DNA of 64,000 nt from Halisarca cf. caerulea (taxonomy: Eukaryota > Porifera > Demospongiae > Chondrillida > Halisarcidae), in contig CAUJGJ010000185.1 of assembly GCA_963170055.1 (NCBI GenBank), forward strand, positions 3,637,275 through 3,701,274. The letters are read 5' to 3'. The position numbers and the translations under genes were made by a program. Below, in pieces: positions 1 through 13,651 of this stretch (its first letter is position 1; each line of letters opens with the position of its first letter). The notes beneath the pieces are model-generated. The model did no database searches. It worked only from the letters and a program-made list of their open reading frames with translations, and had not been told where the DNA came from.

Positions 1-511
1 GACAAGCATGCGGCCCTTCCAGTCTTATTTAATTCAGTGAAACTTCTATAATAAGGACACCATTGGGAGCACAGTAAGCTGTCTCATATATGAAGGTTTC
101 CTTATTTCAGAGGGTTTAAATATACATGTGTCAATGCAAGGAGTGTCAAATGGGGTAGAGCCATGGTGTCCTGTTAAAGGAGGTGGTGACATTTCAGAGG
201 CATCCTTTAACAGAGGTTTCACTTGGATATGTATACCATATAGGCGCTAATTTTCGCGGGACTTTATTTTTGCGAATTTCACGAATGAGCCAGCATTCAC
301 GAAAATGCAATCGTGAATAGTTGGTTAGATACATACGTAGTCTATTTGTCTAATATTTACTGGTCCATTTGTGAAAATAGAATTGCAAATTACAGCCAAG
401 TTCTTCGTTTGTGACTCCTATACAGTATATGTGAGAAAATGTGTATTGTATTTTGACCATTGATATTGAGTACAGTAGGTTGACAGTGATTTTGTTTGTG
501 TAACTCTGCAG
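1..511. other. 5' flank / intron sequence of the TRIP12-like gene
   Basis: No exon was recognised here. Positions about 240-320 contain TTCGCG/CGCGAA-type sequence resembling other repeats at 20219-20402, 24630-24690 and 43380-43420, so part of it is probably a dispersed inverted-repeat element in an intron. Confidence 0.4.
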
Positions 512-3500
512 GCAAAAGATTGTTATCGGCGTGGAACTTTAATGGAAGTCTTGATAGTCATGAAGCTTTTATTCATTTGAAGAATCTGCAATCAGTGACT
601 AGCAGGCTTCAGTCAAAGGTGATTACTGCATTTCTATTGGCAACAGTTAGCATTAATGTTTCATTCAAAATGTATTTTCTGAACAGGATCAACAAATGCT
701 TAGGAAAGCTTTGGTACGTATGCTAAGTCTACGTGTTTTGGATTATGGTAGTTTTATACCAATCCTCTGTACAGTATGTACTGCTACGTATGTCAACCTA
801 TTATATTGCTAATGTAGTGGTAAGCCAATACATCAACTGTATGTTTCTTACAGGAGGAACTAAGGGGGCTGTTTTCTAGCAGTGAGACTTGTCCAACTTC
901 TTTTGAAATTATGCATTGTGAACTTATGCCGAGATTATTGCAGTGAGTGTGCACATACTGTATGTTCATGCCAACTATTTAATATGTAATTACAATGCCT
1001 TTTAATTGCATGGTTTTTCAAATGCATATTGTGCACACATACTTATGTGCTGTATGATGAATGCATATACCCATAATATAGCGTGATTGTCCTTTGCATA
1101 TTAATGTATATGTATTACTGCATTATGTAGCTCAAATTTCTTATAGCCTTTTAGCTGAAGAATGTCATGAAAGGAATCCATTGTGGTTGTCTAATGTTCA
1201 CTGCTTCCTGTTGACCTTTTGTGGACTTGAGGTACATAAATTGTATTTCTGCTTTTCATGGTTTACCACAAACTCCTATCCTCTTTTTACTGCATATCTC
1301 CATAGAAATCAGATTCATGTGAGAGTTTCAAGCATCTCATAAGGCAGCTACACATGTGCCTGAATCATGTTGAACGTTTTCCAGTTGTTTCGCCAAGTCT
1401 ATATGGCTCCAAGTATGTCAAGTGCAGTATGTTGGTATAACCCAAAATGCATTCTCTATTGCATGCTTGTGTTGTCTCTTGATGCTAGAGATGTAGGGTC
1501 CATGTCATTTTTAAGCAATCGTCCATTAAATGTGAGGATGCTTTCTCAACATACAAGTATGGGTTTCTTTTCTTGAGAATAATGAATCATTATTTTTTTC
1601 TAGTGCCAACTAGAAAGACATCCCTCAGACTCAGATTTCTCATGTAAGAAATTGGACATTGGTTTGATTAGAATACATCCCTTGGCAAGTATTAAGGTTT
1701 GTAGCTAATTTAACTGTATTTTGCTGTGAGACATAAATGACATGTGTATTCTTTGTTAATGGAATTTGTCTGCATGATTGCATAATAATAATAATTTCTT
1801 ATTTTATGACTGGGTGGCCATTAGCCTGAGGCTACTACTAAGGCCTCCAGTATCGGATACTATCCCACACACTCGCTCACACACACACACACAATCAAAT
1901 TCATTCAAATTGTTTGGTGGCTGCAGTAGGTCATCTTCTCAGCTGTTCCCAGGTTGATGGCAGGGGGTGCAGGGAAAAGAACTCCAAATGGCACACAGGT
2001 GGAGTGGTGCCTTTTGCTCAATGCTTGATTGAGTTCAATACTAACCTACTGAGCCACCAGTATCCCCCATGCTGTTGCTGGTGTGCTGCTGTGTCCATGC
2101 TGTTGTGTTTACACCCATTCAATCATGCCTTCTGTACTTGCGTACAGTATTCCTTTTATCTGCACGTGGGAAATGACTGGTAAATAGATGTTAGATCCCC
2201 AGGCATGTATGGGGATCTAACATCTTTCGAAGATTTTGTGGTCTCATTATACTGTAGTCTTGCATAGCCAGATAGTTAACTTGGCTTCTTGAATTTTCAA
2301 AATGCCTCCACATACAAAAGGATCAAAGATATTTGGGTGTGGCCACATGTGACTGGCCTTATTACTCGGTAATAGCTGAATTTGTTCAGCTGCTGGTGTT
2401 TGCTATCTTCTACAAAGCACAGAATCCAGCTTATGCACTAAAAACACCATCTCAAAGTATTGCTGGAATGGTTTTATATACTGCTTAGCCCATTCAGATT
2501 TAGTGCAACCTGAAGTGACAAGTTGTATTATGTGTGACTGCTACATACAGTATGTATTATTGTACGTACTGCATGTGGACATGAGCATAGATTATAAAAC
2601 CTACTGTGTACAGTAGTTATGTGTAGTAGTACTGATCGAGTCCTGGTACACATGACATGATTCATTTATACTGTATTGCATTGTATTATGAGACAGGTCA
2701 ATGATATGCATGGTTTTTGCAATATTTGAAAGGTTGGAATTTTCTACCTAAAAATACTGGATATCATATTCAAGGATCACTTTTTCATTATCGGTCCACC
2801 CAAAAGACCGTGTTTTACACCTACAGTATAACTGCCACACTTTCTAAGGCCTCTCATTTCTTGATGCTTCTAATAGAAGATCTATTGCGAGTTCAGAACT
2901 GAATAGGATCAAGTTCTTTGTAGTCTCTTACTTACAAATTCCCATTTCATTCATAAATTGGCTTGTAAGGACACTTTATGTAATGTGCCATTGCTCACAG
3001 CTGAAATGTTATATTTGCCACAAGGTCATAAGAACCTTCTGTAGTTGCAGCATCTGGACATTCGATTAGAATGTCTGTGTGCAGTATATGATAATTATTG
3101 GCATAGTCAATAGTATGACTTATGTACATGTATACTGTGATAAATCTCCTAATGATATTTATCATCGTCTGGTATCCTTCACTTACTGTAGATTTGCACA
3201 AAAATGCCCCTGGTCTTTGTAGCACTACATGTAGATGTAATTTGTGCAGTGTATTAAGCTACTGCATGTACTGTGCAGTATTTGCACACTTTCTTTTGTT
3301 CTTGTGTATAACTACTGTGGGTTTCTTCACTCGTGATGTGATTTCTTATTTTACTTTAATCTTAGACTGTGGAGCACTTTTTACTATCAAAAGGATGTTA
3401 TCAAAAGCCTAAGGTATGCGCACATATACAGTGTATGTACATACAAGTAGAGAACATAAGTTGATGGATGGATAGATGCACTAACTGAATCATGTATTGG

Positions 3501-6500
3501 ACCAAATGATAAGGATAGTTTATTGTAATCAAATTGCAGTGTAATTAGCTCTAATTCTTACGAAGCATCTGCAACCCCCCCCCCCCCCACACACACACAC
3601 ACACGCACTAATCATACTGAACTTCACTTCCAGATTTTCTGAAGATGGTTAGACTTTCTCAAAGGTTAGGCAGTTTTGCCACTTAAATGTCTCACAATTA
3701 AATACACATGTCCTTTCTACACATGCACTGTTTATCTTCAAAATGGCCTGCTGCCATTCAGGAGTACCGTATGCAGTGCTTGTCACAAGTTACTTTCACT
3801 TATCTGATTATGTGATGCAGTGCTTGTCACAAGTTACTTTCACTTATCTGATTATGTGAAGATGTGTTTCACCCTGCCTGTTAGTTTTTGGACTGCCTTT
3901 AGGAAATGCATTGCTTGAATAAGATGTACAGTAAATACAGATTTTCTGTTATGTGGTAAAATAGAGAACATTAGACAAGTCATGTTTGTACACAGTATCT
4001 GTAAGGTCTGCCTTTGACAAAAAGGATTTGTCATGGTTTTGTCTGCAACAGTAAGGTAGGTTCTCATTGTAGCTTATGATGTAAGCAGCAGTATGCATAC
4101 AGGGATGCTGCTTGAGTCACAATATTGGGGCTTCCCAACACCAGGAAGCAAACTCCTACTTGTACATGCATACCATGTTTGTGTAAGAATTAGTGCAATT
4201 ATGGTATTTCTCTTTTTCTCAGGCTAAATCTCATACCAAGCAGGCCATTCAGTAAGTAGTACCATCAGTTGGTTATGTTATCACTGGACTTATCATTGTT
4301 GCTGTCACAATGTATGCGTGCCCTCACATACAGTACATCTTTGTATTGCTACAGCCTTGCTTTTCATGATATTTGTAGTGTTGTTAACTACGTACAGTCA
4401 TGTTACCTCCATTCCTGTGGTTTTCAATACGCAGTGGAACTAAAGACAAGACTGGTGATGACATGACAGTGAGCTTTGATTGTGATGAAATTTAGAAAAT
4501 GTATTTGTAAGTATGCACTGTATATTTTACTCCTTTAGCCAGAAAAGTGTGGGGAAACTGAAAGGTTAGACTTTCGTGCAGCTCTCTACTGTCATTATTG
4601 TAGCTTAATTTGATGTTGTTTTGTTGTACATATAGCACACATACCCTTGAACTTCTAGTTGGAGATACCGTGCTGCCTTATCACATAACAGTTGTGGAAG
4701 CACTGATTCAAAATCCATCTTCCAATTTTGAATCACGAGCCATGTTTCCTCATTCCTTTTGGGCAAGAACACACACTATCTAGTAAGCTGGGCATTGCAT
4801 ATTTACCTGAATGATGTGATCAGCTTGTATTCTTACTCTTGTATGATTAATGTTCTATTTAGTTATCGGAAGTTGGAATCTGATACAGTACTCACTGCAA
4901 GTGAATCTCCAAGTTCTGCTGTCAGAGGATTCAGCAGTGAATCAAGTACGTACATACTCAAGAATGTGCATAGTGTTTAGGCATGACCATTGTGTGTTTT
5001 CTGGAAGAACATTCTGTAGGGTTGGAAGTTGAGCAGCTTCATGGAAACCAGAAGAAATTGAAGTGGCTGTGTAATGAAATAATCCGGAGTTTTCCGCAAA
5101 GTTGGTGCAGATAGTACAAATTTGCACAAAGTGTCCTTATTCAGACACTTCCTGGTTGAAATATTCTCTTTTAGGTAGTGAACAACAATACCTGCTATTG
5201 AAACTCATCAGAATTCTCTATCTGCTGCACTTACATTGGCAGTTACTTGTTTCAAGTACATCTACTGTAGGTGGAACTCCTGTGTAATAAATGTTGCATA
5301 TACTGAAATGTTGTTCATTCCGTTTTATCATTCAGACTTCTAGATGTGGAAGCATATTGAGTGATTCGGACTTTATTAATCATTATCTAGCTTCCAAAGT
5401 AGCTAGGCAATTGCAAGGTACCTTGCATTTGTGTTCATTCATATGTTTTATTGAAATATGTGTGTGAAATGTACATATCATTTTGAATAGAGTGCATGTA
5501 AATATATGGCATGGTGCTCTTCCTGTACCACAGATGGACTGACTATTGTCAGTGGTCACTTTTCTTGGTGGCTCACTAACCTGCCAAGGCTTTGGTATGC
5601 ATTGTATATCGTGATATCTATCAGATTGTACTTTATCATTTTTCTGCTTTGTGTAGTCCTTTTCTTTTTCCATTTGATCTGCGGCTTAAACTGTTCTACA
5701 CCACAAGCTTTGGACGTGAAAGAGCAATTATCAGAATGCAGGTACTGTCCAGATGTACACCATTCTATGGCTAGCACTGATTGTTGTCTGTGTATATCAA
5801 CATTTCAAATTGTGTTATGGTGAGTACTAAAATCAATACTTTCTAGGAGACACAAGCTGATGCAAATGATGTTGAAGGTCATGATAAAGTAACACCACAA
5901 CTGGAAAAGTGTAAAGTATGCTAGTCATAGAGTACCTTTGCATACACTACATACTGTACATGGTGTCCTGCTTAGTCTATTTGCATATTCTGTACTAAAC
6001 CTGTTCTGTAGCATCGGATCCAACGACAGAATATTCTTCTTCAAACTGAAAGTATACTTAAAGATCTGAGTTCAAGGAAAATGCTAGAGATTGAATATGA
6101 CAATGAGGTTACTTTAGTGTCTGCTATCAATGTTCCATAGCATTGTGGATATTCTGCATTGAACATCCATGCATGTGCTTGCCACTTGGTGCTGAAGTCT
6201 AAATTCCTGTTTTGTATAATTCTCTTTACATCGTTACCTAACAGTATGTCATCAGGTTGTTAACTCATCTGTATGCACTGTATGTATGTTAGCTACTGAT
6301 ATGTTATTGTTGTACTCTAACTACATATGTACCTATGGAAGTATTCCATGTTAATTGGCAATGTACCCCATTTCTATCATTTAGTGGAGTCTTTCTAGCA
6401 CCCACAATTTTGCACTTTATTTTCACACATTCCACGAAAAAAATCTGTGACTGTGATTTCATTAGCCTTATATCTTTTGTATATATCCTGCACCTTTGTA

Positions 6501-9500
6501 CAGTGTATGAAATAATATTGGTAATACCTTTCCCATGGTTAATGAACTCTGTTTGTTTGACCTGTATCAATGCATTAGCTCAATACCCTGAACACCTTTG
6601 CTTGTACACTTTAGGTTGGGACAGGCTCAGGGCCCACTATGGAATTCTATACATTGGTGTCAAGGGAGTTACAAAGAACAGATTTGCATCTATGGAGGGG
6701 GGATACATATGAGGCTTATGACTCTTCAGCAGGTATATTATGTAAACTCAATTGTAATGTACTTCAGCAATGATGCAGTGTGCCTAGTTGTCATGCTAAT
6801 GTTTATTTTATTGGTCCTATTTCACACATATAGAAACTCATAGACAGTACTATATGCCAAAAAATGGTTTGTTTCCAGGTAATTTCTGCAGCATATCAGT
6901 AAGTACATGTTGTTAAGTTGGTGCCAATTCAATGACTATGAAGATTACAGTACACTTCCTCTCTGGGAATGATCTGAAACACACACTACTCTATTTCTCA
7001 AACATACGTTCCTAGCACCGCTCTCCGCCACTGCAAGTACTGAGGAAGAGAAACAGAGATGCCACTATTTCCATTTAATTGGAAAATTTTTAGCAAGAAC
7101 TCTGTTGGACTCTAGACTGGTGAGATTTACACTATCTGGGGACATGCATGCACTTCATTATGGCATTATGTATTCCTGCAATGTTGTGTGTAGTGAAGAC
7201 TTGGCTACATGTGATTTCAAATGCTGTGCATTTGAAGCTTACAGTAATTGTGTGGACCTATTCTTGTTGAGGCTTGTTGTGTATGCCGTGTGCAGTCGCA
7301 TTGGTTAGTAACTACAACCAAGAGCCTGATGAAAGAGGGCGGAAAGGAATACTAAGTCTTAGTGTCCAGAAGTACAGTATGTATTCTCCTAGATATTTAC
7401 TGACCAAGCTTGACTGTACAGTATGCAGTTTTACTTTCTGTATAGTAGACTTTGGTCAGCAACTCCCACATTAATATGATACCCTGATATGTATGTACAG
7501 TAATAATGAAATACACAAACAATGCTAATTGCATCCAACTTGTGGAGAAGCCATTATTACATATGTGTACTGTATGTATATTCCTCTTCTCATGTTTTAG
7601 ATCGATATGCATTTATCGCATTCTTTCTATAAGTGGATGCTGGAAATGCAAGATTCCTTCACTTTGTCTGACCTTCAGGTTTGTTTGTTTTCATTTTGTG
7701 TGCTTCTTGATCAATATAATACCATTCGGTGGGTAAATTTCATGCATGGGAAAAACTTTTGCAAATTTCGCAAATGGGTTGACATTCAAAAACTTTTACT
7801 TCATGGAAAATGTCTGGAATGGTTCACACACAATGAAATGATGCAAAATTTTCTTATAACATGATGTTTGACTGAAAAACATAAACTACAACTTCCTTAG
7901 TAGTCATCTTTACTGACAATCACTCAAGTGTCCTCTACTGTATGGAAACGATCCCATAAGTGCCTATGGGGTTTTGAAGTAGCCATGTGTTTGCAAAAGT
8001 TTTAATTGCAAAATTCATGAAATGGCACAATTTGCCAGAGTTTTGCCCCACGAAACTTGCCCGCCATACATTATGTCTTAAGTTTCAATCCAATCCTCCT
8101 TGGCTCTGTGTTACTTGTTTCCTTACATGAACATGTCTATTGTCTCACTTTTTGTCAACGACCAACTGCTATGGGCAGCATCCCTTCTTTCCTACATATA
8201 TTAAACCGTATTGATATTTACGAACATACATATCATCTCGTGCTGTTGTACTACGTATTGCTATTATCAACAGCAGTCTTGTTCCATCAATACTTTGCAC
8301 TCTCCAACTCTTCTGTAGTTGGGTATTACTTTACTAAATGAGTAGATATTCTGTGTGTAGTATTGCCCTCACACATTCTCAATCTACAGGATGTGGACCC
8401 TATATTTGCGTCTTCCTACACTTACTTACAAGAGCTTGTTTCCTCTGAGGTATGCTTGTAGTATTTGTGCACTCACTATACAAAGCTAACTTCTGTAGTA
8501 TGTTTATGCACAGTAAAGCTTTACAATTCTTAGAATAGTTGCAGTATACCGTATATTAATACATATGCATTTTAATTATTCTAATTTCCAGGAATCTGAT
8601 CAAGTGCAGGCTAATGTGGAATCTCTGGGTCTCAATTTCACTCTACCAGGTTATCCTGACATTGAATTGAAGGTGAGAGTTTTTGTTGTTTAATACGTAT
8701 GTGTATATTAGGAAACTATTGTTGCCTTTTAAATTTGTAAGTATACATTGTGTACTCTATTGTATGTTATTATGTACAAACTTATTCTAATATTATTATA
8801 TGTAGCCTGGTGGTCGCAAAATGTCTGTGACATATAAAAACCTGCCAGAGTATCTTGAAGTAAGGCTTTAAGTCATGTTAACTGTAGTAATCCATCCAAG
8901 TCAGTGTGTTGGTACTGTACAATGTGCACAGCTTGTCTTTGATTGGACTATGAGTAAAGGAGTGGAGAGACAGTTTACAGCTTTGAAAAATGGTTTCAAC
9001 ACTGTTTTCCCACTTCACTATCTTAGTATATTTCATCCAGAAGAGGTGTGTTCTTAGTGGGCTGTCTGTGCAGTATAGAGTATGTTCACCATGCGTACCT
9101 TTCTTTTTTGATGCCAAGATTTCGGGTTTACTGTGTGGAAGTCAGCTCCAGATGTGGAATATAAGAGAATTGCAGGAGCATGTTAAATTGGATCATGGCT
9201 ATACATATGACAGCAAAGTTGTGCATTGTTTCTTTCAAATTCTGACTAACTTTAACAGAGATGAACAAGAGAAATTTTTGCAGTTTGTTACTGGAAGTCC
9301 CAGACTGCCAATAGGAGGTTTGCTGTCTATTATCATCCATTGTGGATGGTCACTGGTTGCTAATGTATTGTATGAATTTGATTTCCACTAGGTTTCAGCA
9401 GTCTGAATCCCCCCCTTACTGTTGTGAGGAAGTCTGTTGAGCAAGGAACTAATCCAGATACCCTTTTGCCCTCTGTAATGACTTGTGTGAATTATCTCAA

Positions 9501-9588
9501 GCTGCCACCGTATAATTCAATGGAAGTTATGAAAGAGAGAATCTTGACTGCTTTGAATCAAGGGTTAATGTCTTTTCACCTATCCTGA
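1..9588 (+). CDS. TRIP12: TRIP12-like HECT E3 ubiquitin ligase, 3' portion (5' end outside window)
   Basis: HECT-type E3 that transfers ubiquitin from its own cysteine to substrates; TRIP12/Ufd4 acts in ubiquitin-fusion degradation and chromatin regulation. I read 30 exons: 512-618, 687-713, 854-942, 1147-1231, 1306-1412, 1489-1531, 1604-1696, 3366-3413, 4223-4251, 4435-4468, 4539-4564, 4636-4782, 4863-4945, 5020-5104, 5179-5266, 5336-5417, 5534-5594, 5657-5741, 5847-5915, 6012-6107, 6615-6732, 6834-6878, 7016-7119, 7601-7678, 8390-8449, 8592-8672, 8806-8859, 8932-9045, 9119-9317, 9392-9588. Phases join without a break, giving 843 residues. Family landmarks are [72 protein letters not shown] and the C-terminal SFHLS. 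The catalytic Cys lies in [10 protein letters not shown] (codon 9484-9486), so the HECT domain looks active. Exons upstream of 512 were not recognised. Acidic mid-region exons (4223-4564) are the least certain. Confidence 0.9.
2186..2225. repeat. Perfect 15-bp hairpin in a TRIP12 intron
   Basis: AGATGTTAGATCCCC at 2186-2200 is followed by a 10-nt spacer and its exact reverse complement at 2211-2225. It lies in the large intron 1697-3365, which otherwise holds a low-complexity (CA)n stretch near 1873-1894 and no recognisable exon. Confidence 0.7.
3771..3858. repeat. 44-bp tandem duplication
   Basis: A 44-bp unit (3771-3814) is repeated exactly and adjacent (3815-3858). It lies in the intron between exons 3366-3413 and 4223-4251 of the TRIP12-like gene. 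The identity of the two copies suggests a recent event. Confidence 0.8.
7730..8055. repeat. Inverted-repeat element in TRIP12 intron
   Basis: The stretch from about 7730 (CATTCGGTGGGTAAATTTC) to about 8055 (GTTTTGCCCCACGAAAC) has imperfectly complementary ends and internal TTTGCAAA/AATTTGCC-type words, like a non-autonomous DNA element. It lies in the intron 7679-8389. No coding potential seen. Confidence 0.4.
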
Positions 9589-10039
9589 TTATTGTAACTT
9601 TGTTCAATATTTTAAAAGTTCAATTCTTATTTTACGGTTGAACAGACTTTGAATTCCCAAGTTTTTTTTTATTTTTGAATGTTGGATGTGGCTGCTGTTA
9701 CAGCATACATATCACTGAGTAACAGAATTGTACTCATGATCATGCATGTGAGTGAAGTTCTGAGACACACAACACACACACGCATGTGTACACACACTAT
9801 ATGCAAACGAACATGGAAATACAGCACATGTACACCCCCTATATACTGTATATCAATCAATCATTATTTGAATGCATGCTGTACATGCACCAATAGGTGC
9901 TATAGGACTCCAGCTAGGTCCTAGCACTGATCATAAGAAAAACACGTATACAAGGATCAAATTAATTTGAAGAATGCATATCGTTCAATATTATACTAAC
10001 AAGATATACGCGTACGAGCACTCCACATTATTGCTGCAA
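9589..10039. other. 3' flank of TRIP12-like gene
   Basis: AT-rich sequence with short (CA)n and ATGCATGC-type words. It should contain the 3' UTR of the upstream gene. No gene seen. Confidence 0.4.
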
Positions 10040-12236
10040 TATTATTATTTTAATACATTTCTATTAGTACATGCAACAGATAGCATTCTAGCTGTTTGTT
10101 CCACTATAGTGACATTCCCAAAGGCAACCCAGTCAGTATTGCATGGGTCGATCTGTAGTAAGCGGATCACACAGATGTAGGACACTTCCAAAGCCAGTGG
10201 CAACATCTTCAACCTCCCCACTCTCACACTCCTTGCAAATTCTTTCATCCCTTGCCATTTCTTTCCACTTCCCATGCAATCTCAGTCTGAAAGGGCACTG
10301 TTCCTCCTCTCAGCTTCACTATAGCATCATCCTCTCTCTCTTCTTCCTCACCATAGCACAACTCGATTCTACCCGAAGATCTGCAATCTCTTTCAGCATG
10401 CATAACTTTGGTTTTTCTCCCATGTCCTTAGATACGTAACATAGCTGAAACTTTCCTCCATGCAGCTGCGCACTCTAGCATTTCCCCAATCTCACAATCT
10501 GACATTCTCCTAATAGCCTCCACCTCCATACTACTACAACCTAAGTCACCAAAACACTTAATCATATTCTCCATCCATACTCCCTACACTCCACTGCTTG
10601 CCTCACTAACTTCTTCAAGAGCCTATAATTGTATTTCTCCACGCATTTAGAACTTCCAGCCGAAATCACACACAATGCATCTTAGCTTTCCACACCAAAG
10701 GCAGCAACTTCATTTTATACCACAAAGTATGTCTTAGGATGAAGGGTGCCCACACCAAAAACATTCGAAAGGCATGCATTTGAACCTGTTCAGCGACATT
10801 CAGATGTCTACTGCACCCCTATACTTCAGCACCATACAATTGTGTAGATTGAACCATGCAGCCAATGAGCCCATCAGTTTCCTGAATATACCGGTCAATT
10901 AACATAACATATCACCAACCTCCTCCTGACACCTATGGAAACATATGCTCCTAGAGCTCTTCTACCAGCAGATACCTCTATCTTCCACCATCTCACTCAT
11001 ATTCAGATGTTCATCAATGATGCAACCCTAATATTTGTAAACCGAAACCATGTGAATTGTCTCACCATCTACCTCATATGATAAATCACACCTCTCTACC
11101 TTCTTGCTTCAAACATGCATGATGTCAGACTTTGCCACATTGATCTTAATTCCCACTCTCTACACCAATCTAACAACACTTGCAAACTCTTTTTCAAACT
11201 CCTTTCATCTGAAGCAACTAAACATGTATCATCACCAAATAGAAGACCTAGCTGGCACAATCTCTCCCCCACACTCCATATACCACACTTCTCTTCTTCA
11301 ACTTCTTTACCACACCATTGATGCACAAGGAGAAAAACAAAGGTGACAAAACACACCCCTGTTGTAGCCCTGAGTTCACCTGAAAGTCCTCACTAAACTG
11401 TCCTTCAACCTTAACCTTGCACACGCTTCCTTCATATAAGGCCTGCAAAACCTCAGGAATCTTCCATTCACACCCACACTCTGGAGACAAGACCAATCAA
11501 TGAGAGCTATTAGCATACCATTACTCTGTTTCAACATCTCTGCTTGGCCCATCAACACCAGTGATAGTAGTTGGTCTCTACAGCTTCTACCTTTTCAGAA
11601 ACCCCCTGCTCTTCCTCAATGAGCCCGTGCTCTTCAGCCATACCAAACAGCCAAGATCTTGCACAACACCTTACTGACCGAAGATGTCGGAGAAATACCA
11701 CGAAATGTGCATACCCCCCTTCCTGATTTCTTCGGCACTAGTGTGATCACACTCTCTTTCCATAAGGAAGGCACTCTCCCATATTGCCAACATATATACT
11801 TCAAACAAAGATACCCATATATCAAATGATCTCTCTGACACCACCATGTCCATCACCATGCCATTCATACCAGAAGATGAATCTTTTCTCACTTCATTAA
11901 TAGCCCACGAGACCTCCTCTGTGGAGATAGGTTCACAAAGATGGTCACTAGATCCATTCCGGTTTTAATTCTTCGGTGTTTGCCTTAATGTTATTGAACA
12001 TCTGATCCACTGCACTACCACCAAGAACCTTTACAAAGTGATTCTTTGGACACAGTAAATGTTGTTCCAACTTTTCTTGTCTGATATTCAAATAACCCTT
12101 TTTCACCCTCTTAACTGCTTTGGAAATACTCTGATCTGGCTTTAAGGTACTCATTCCTTAAGCTCTTAGCTTCCACAGAAGCTTTACCCTCCAGCCACTT
12201 CTTTTCCTTCAGGTGCATGACCTTATAACATATAAA
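10040..12236 (-). pseudogene. Decayed LINE (non-LTR retrotransposon) with reverse transcriptase remnants
   Basis: Several minus-strand fragments in shifting frames together spell a LINE ORF2. In coding order these are: an N-terminal region with KASVEAKSLRNEYLKA-like sequence (about 12200-12130); RT fingers SLWKESVITLVPKKSGRG (about 11780-11720); palm GLQQGCVLSPLFFSLCING (about 11390-11330); the catalytic box GLLFGDDTCLVASDE (about 11260-11210), where the usual ADD reads GDD; a thumb-side region around YGDEVDGETIHMV-like sequence (about 11075-11000); and a basic C-terminus near 10270-10050. Multiple frameshifts and stops make it non-functional. It is the same family as the relic at 43830-46250. 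The clade was not determined. Confidence 0.75.
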
Positions 12237-12239
12237 TTA

Positions 12240-12275
12240 TAACATATAACATATTATATATATATATCACCAAAA
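12240..12275. repeat. AT-rich / (TA)n tract between two retroelements
   Basis: AACATATAA-type repeats followed by (TA)n separate the minus-strand LINE relic from the plus-strand retroelement. Both end at this tract. Confidence 0.7.
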
Positions 12276-13651
12276 GAGTGAACTTATTAGATGCCCTGAA
12301 GTCAGTGTTATACCTCCCCCATCATCATTCAAGGACATGAGACTGGTGCAGTCCACGGATGCCACCATTCTTGGTTCCCCTATTGGTGATACATCATCAA
12401 TTAACATGGTACTTCAGGAAAAAATTGAGTTCTTGAAAACAATGAGTGTGAGACTGAGTTTCTTGGCCAGGCAAGATACACTTCTCCTGTTAAGGCATGC
12501 TTTTGCTTTGCCAAAAGTATTGTATATCTTGCGAACAGCACCTTGTTTCCTGTCACCTTTGCTCCACCAATTCGACCTCATACTACGTAGTACCCTGTCC
12601 ATGGTATTGAATGCGGATCTTTCCTCTGATGCGGTGTGGGAACAGGCATCCCTGCCAGTGAGAGCTGGGGGTATTGGAATCAGAATGATGGCCGAGCTTG
12701 CGCCTAGTGCTTTTTTGTCCTCCGCTGCTGGCTGTCAAGATTTGATCACATGTCTGCTGCCCTCATACTCACCACCTGCAGTTTTGGAATCTGCCATCCA
12801 GCTATGGTCAAGAGATCATGATCACCCACCTCCACAAGGAGTAGACAGGATGAAGCAGAAGGAATGGGATGCTGTCAGGGTACAGTGCATACAGAGGAAG
12901 CTTATCAGTTCAACACCTGTGAACAGCCAAAGCAGAGCTCGTCTTCTTGCTGCATTCACCAAAGAATCCGGATACTGGTTGGATGCTCCACCAATCTCCT
13001 CACTTGGCCTTCATATGGAAGATGAGGTGATCCGGATTGCAGTGGGTCTCCATATAGGTGTGCCACTTGTCGTTCCACATTCATGTCAGCACTGCAGGAC
13101 ATTTGTGGATGAGATGGCCACGCATGGTCTGGAAGAGCAGGGGACGCCAGACACGTCATGGCTCAGTTAATGCCATAATCCAGAGAGCCCTGTCAGTAGC
13201 TGGGGTGCCTTCTCAATTGGAACCTCAGGGCACCTGCCCCACAACTGGCAACAGGCCCGATGGGATCACTTTAGTCCCATAGAAACAGGGCCGCTCTCTG
13301 GCATGGGATTTCACTTGCTCAGACACGTTTGCCTCCTCCCATCTGCATCTATCTTGTGCTGAGTCTGGTTCAGTTGCTGCTGAAGCCGAAGCAAGAAAGT
13401 CCCATTTGTACACTGATTTGATGCCGCTCCATCATTTCGTCCCTGTTGCCGTAGAAACAGCCGGACCTTTTGGTCCTAGTGCCCTAGAACTACTGAAGGC
13501 GATTGGGCGGAGGATTCGGATAGCAAGTGAGGACCCCCTGTCCACATACTATCTCCTTCAGCATGTGTCTGTAGCCGTACAACAGGGAAATGCCGCTGCT
13601 GTTCTTGGAACAATTAAACATTCAAACATAATTCCATCATTATTTGACTAG
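12265..13651 (+). pseudogene. Retroelement 3' ORF with C-terminal nuclease-like domain (copy 1)
   Basis: An open frame with LGSPIG, LPKVLYILRTAPCF and LPVRAGGIGIRMMAELAPSAFL motifs is followed, after a frameshift near 13150-13180, by a second segment with NRPDGITLVP, an in-frame TAG (13280-13282, where a Trp is expected), then GRSLAWDFTCSDTFASSH and PVAVETAGPFGPSALELL. I recognise this architecture from retroelement proteins of corals and sponges. The RPD...WD spacing resembles the PD-(D/E)XK nuclease of R2-like non-LTR elements (inference). A CxxC pair (SCQHCRTFVDE, about 13080-13110) could bind zinc. It is truncated 5' at the (TA)n tract and broken by two lesions. Related decayed copies lie at 19330-20080 and 46385-46745. 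Confidence 0.7.

Noticed and set aside
4441..4510. Extension of the TRIP12 exon to the donor near 4507
   Set aside because: It would include an in-frame TAG. The earlier donor GTGAGC at 4469 keeps the frame.
12337..13170. 277-aa ORF as a host gene
   Set aside because: It matches retroelement proteins, is truncated at a (TA)n tract, is frameshifted, and has two more decayed copies in the window.
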